Origin: Nitratireductor alexandrii
GTDB lineage: Bacteria; Pseudomonadota; Alphaproteobacteria; Rhizobiales; Rhizobiaceae
Assembly: GCF_004000215.1 (NCBI RefSeq)
Contig: NZ_RBVY01000001.1
Coordinates: 434,001 to 498,000 of the forward strand
Length of the DNA stretch: 64,000 nt
Direction of reading: 5' to 3'
Both the position numbers and the translations under genes were made by a program. Below are positions 62,238 through 64,000 of this stretch, one piece after another. The notes under the pieces were generated by a model. It worked only from the letters and a program-made list of their open reading frames with translations, did not search any database and had not been told where the DNA came from. Position 1 is the stretch's first letter. Every line of letters starts with the position of its first letter.

Positions 62238-63880
62238 ACCCCCGTGTTGTCGCCGAACCGCTCGTCGCGATCGAGAACCTGACCGTGCGCCTGCCCGAGG
62301 GCGGCGACCGGCTCAAGGCCGTCGACGGCATCGATCTCGACATCGCCCCCGGCCGCATCCTGTGCGTTGTCGGCGAATCCGGCTCCGGCAAGTCGATGAC
62401 GGCGCACGCCATCATGGGACTGGTGCCCAAGCCGCTGGTCTCTTCCGGAACGATCCGCTTCGACGGCGAAAACCTGATCGGGCTTGCCGCCGAAAAACAC
62501 CGCGCTATCCGCGGTCGCCGCATCGGCATGATCTTCCAGGAGCCGATGGCCGCGCTCAACCCGGTGATGCGTGTCGGCCGCCAGATCGAGGAGGTGTTTC
62601 GCTTCCACGGCGTGCCCGGTCCCTATGACGAGCGTGTCGTCAAACTGCTGGACGCCATGGGGCTTCCCGAGCCCGAATTGCTGCGCCAGGCCTTCCCGTT
62701 CAGCCTTTCGGGCGGCCAGCGCCAGCGCGTCATGATCGCCATGGCGCTCGCCCTCGATCCGGAACTGCTGATCGCCGACGAACCGACCACGGCGCTCGAC
62801 GTCACCACGCAGAAACAGATCCTGGCCCTGCTCAAGCGCGCCCAGGCCGAGCGCGGCATGGGCATCGTGCTGATCACCCATGATTTCGGCGTCGTGGCCG
62901 AGATCGGCGACGAGGTCGCCGTCATGCAGCACGGCAGGATCGTGGAACGTGGGACGGTGGCCGAGGTGTTGGGCAATCCCAGCCACGACTATACCCGCAC
63001 CCTGCTTGCGGCGGTTCCCAAGCTGGCAAAGCGCCCGGCCGTCGACAAGACCGGCGGCGAGCCGCTCCTGTCGGCCAAAGGCGTGACCAAGACCTATTCC
63101 AGCCGCACCGGCTTGTTCGGTCCGCGCCGCACGGTGGAGGCGGTGCGCGACGCAGGCTTCAGCCTGGCGCGCGGTCAAACGCTTGGCATCGTCGGCGAAT
63201 CGGGGTCCGGAAAATCGACCCTGGCGCGTATCATCGTGCGGCTTCTGACCGCCGATGCCGGCGATGTGCGCCTCGCCGGCGTGGAGCGCAATCTGCTCGA
63301 TCTCGGCAGCCGCGACCTGGCGCCGCTGCGCCGCCGCGTGCAGATGGTCTTCCAGGACCCGTTCGCCTCGCTCAATCCGCGCCGCACCGTCTTCGAGATC
63401 GTTGCCCAGGGATTGCTTGCCCACGGCATGTCGCGCGCCGATGCGCGGCGGCGTGTCGCCGAGTTGCTTGAACTGGTCGCGCTCGATCCGGCTTCGGCCC
63501 TGCGCTATCCGAACGCCTTTTCCGGCGGTCAAAGACAGCGCATCGGCATTGCCCGGGCGCTCGCGCTGGAGCCGGACGTGATCGTCGCCGACGAACCCGT
63601 TTCCGCGCTGGACGTGTCGATCCAGGCGCGGGTGCTCGACCTTCTCGCCGACCTGCAGCGCCGGCTCAGCCTGGGCATGTTGTTCATCACCCACGATCTG
63701 CGGGTCGCCGCCCAGGTCTGCGACCACGTCGCCGTCATGCAGCGCGGCCGGATCGTGGAAATGGGCCCCTCGGCCGACGTGTTGTTCAGGCCCACCCAAG
63801 ATTACACCAAGCTCCTGATCGACTCCATTCCGGGACGTGGCGCGTTCGCCGCACCGGAAGCGGGTCCGACCGCAAACTGA
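62234..63880 (+). CDS. Opp/Dpp-type double ABC ATPase (fused DppD-DppF)
   Basis: A 548-residue protein with two nucleotide-binding domains: Walker A GESGSGKSMT and GESGSGKSTL, signatures LSGGQRQR and FSGGQRQR, Walker B LLIADEP and VIVADEP. Between the domains the usual Cys-rich linker seen in the ATPase at 22464 is not present. It completes the importer 58822-62237. Confidence 0.93.
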   Translation: MNPRVVAEPLVAIENLTVRLPEGGDRLKAVDGIDLDIAPGRILCVVGESGSGKSMTAHAIMGLVPKPLVSSGTIRFDGENLIGLAAEKHRAIRGRRIGMIFQEPMAALNPVMRVGRQIEEVFRFHGVPGPYDERVVKLLDAMGLPEPELLRQAFPFSLSGGQRQRVMIAMALALDPELLIADEPTTALDVTTQKQILALLKRAQAERGMGIVLITHDFGVVAEIGDEVAVMQHGRIVERGTVAEVLGNPSHDYTRTLLAAVPKLAKRPAVDKTGGEPLLSAKGVTKTYSSRTGLFGPRRTVEAVRDAGFSLARGQTLGIVGESGSGKSTLARIIVRLLTADAGDVRLAGVERNLLDLGSRDLAPLRRRVQMVFQDPFASLNPRRTVFEIVAQGLLAHGMSRADARRRVAELLELVALDPASALRYPNAFSGGQRQRIGIARALALEPDVIVADEPVSALDVSIQARVLDLLADLQRRLSLGMLFITHDLRVAAQVCDHVAVMQRGRIVEMGPSADVLFRPTQDYTKLLIDSIPGRGAFAAPEAGPTAN

Positions 63881-63893
63881 ACGAGGATAAGAC

Positions 63894-64000
63894 ATGGAAA
63901 AGAAGACTGTCTGGCAGGCGGTTGCCGAAGCCCTCGATGCCGAGGGCACCGACTATGTGTTCGGGCTGCCGGGCAATCCCAAGCACCTCGTCTACGACCT
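63894..64000 (+). CDS. Thiamine-diphosphate-dependent enzyme (5' part, cut by window end)
   Basis: The first 35 residues of a ThDP-enzyme N-terminal domain: an opening VWQAVAEALDAEGTDYVFGLPGNP, the conserved segment of acetolactate-synthase-type and related enzymes where the ThDP-activating Glu lies just beyond. The ATG follows GAGGATAAG 14 bases after the ATPase gene. The remainder lies outside the window, so the reaction cannot be named. Confidence 0.8.
   Translation, partial: MEKKTVWQAVAEALDAEGTDYVFGLPGNPKHLVYD

Noticed and set aside
1-64000. CRISPR array, prophage or complete insertion sequence
   Set aside because: I found no regularly spaced direct repeats, transposase or phage structural motifs in any frame; the inverted repeats noted are isolated.

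Overview
The window is GC-rich DNA with tightly packed, often ATGA-overlapping operons. Its families (SoxBDAG plus PurU, TRAP and Opp/Dpp-type importers, LysR, LacI, GlxA-like and MocR regulators) suggest a soil or plant-associated alphaproteobacterium, probably of the Rhizobiales/Hyphomicrobiales. The genus is not claimed. I saw no rRNA, tRNA, CRISPR array, phage or intact insertion sequence. Almost everything is catabolic or transport cargo.

Layout. (1) 0.2-6.3 kb is a metal-handling block: a small ORF coupled to a CopB-type CPH ATPase, a DUF2933 protein, a DMT exporter, then on the minus strand an APC permease, a DUF302 protein and a Met-rich EF-hand protein. (2) 6.5-14.9 kb holds a LysR gene divergent from an operon of aldehyde dehydrogenase, an M19-dipeptidase-like protein, an NMT1/SsuA-type ABC importer, a phytoene-desaturase-like flavoprotein and a DUF1330 protein. 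(3) 14.9-28.3 kb holds a gene-poor kilobase, a LacI regulator, and a second M19-like plus flavoprotein pair with a complete Opp-type importer and an aldehyde dehydrogenase. Two promoter regions here carry the same 16-bp LacI-type operator. (4) 28.4-36.6 kb holds an LDH2-family dehydrogenase, a GlxA-like AraC regulator, and heterotetrameric sarcosine oxidase soxBDAG with purU. (5) 36.9-52.7 kb is a long one-direction block: hydantoinase-like amidohydrolase, M20 carbamoylase, DUF917 protein, divergent urocanase, UbiD/UbiX, TRAP importer, CoA-transferase and two acyl-CoA dehydrogenases. It faces a double-length LysR regulator. (6) 53.2-64 kb holds an aldose epimerase, SDR, amidohydrolase and Gfo/Idh/MocA gene set, a MocR regulator, a second Opp-type importer and the start of a ThDP enzyme.

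How the parts may fit. Block 5 reads as an unusual imidazole-type catabolic route. The urocanase-like, DUF917, hydantoinase and carbamoylase genes are the enzyme types needed to take a (thio)urocanate-like acid through a (thio)hydantoin-propionate and an N-carbamoyl amino acid to glutamate. The CoA-transferase and dehydrogenase pair could make the acrylate side chain, and UbiD/UbiX could remove a carboxyl group. Blocks 2 and 3 look like two paralogous versions of one uncharacterised pathway, each fed by its own ABC importer. Block 4 feeds one-carbon units from N-methylglycine into folate.

The items most worth a second look are the block 5 pathway, the two M19 paralogues with altered metal sites, the tandem LysR fusion without a standard start codon, the duplicated LacI operator, and the SoxD lacking its zinc cysteines. 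All function assignments rest on reading motifs by eye; no database search was run.
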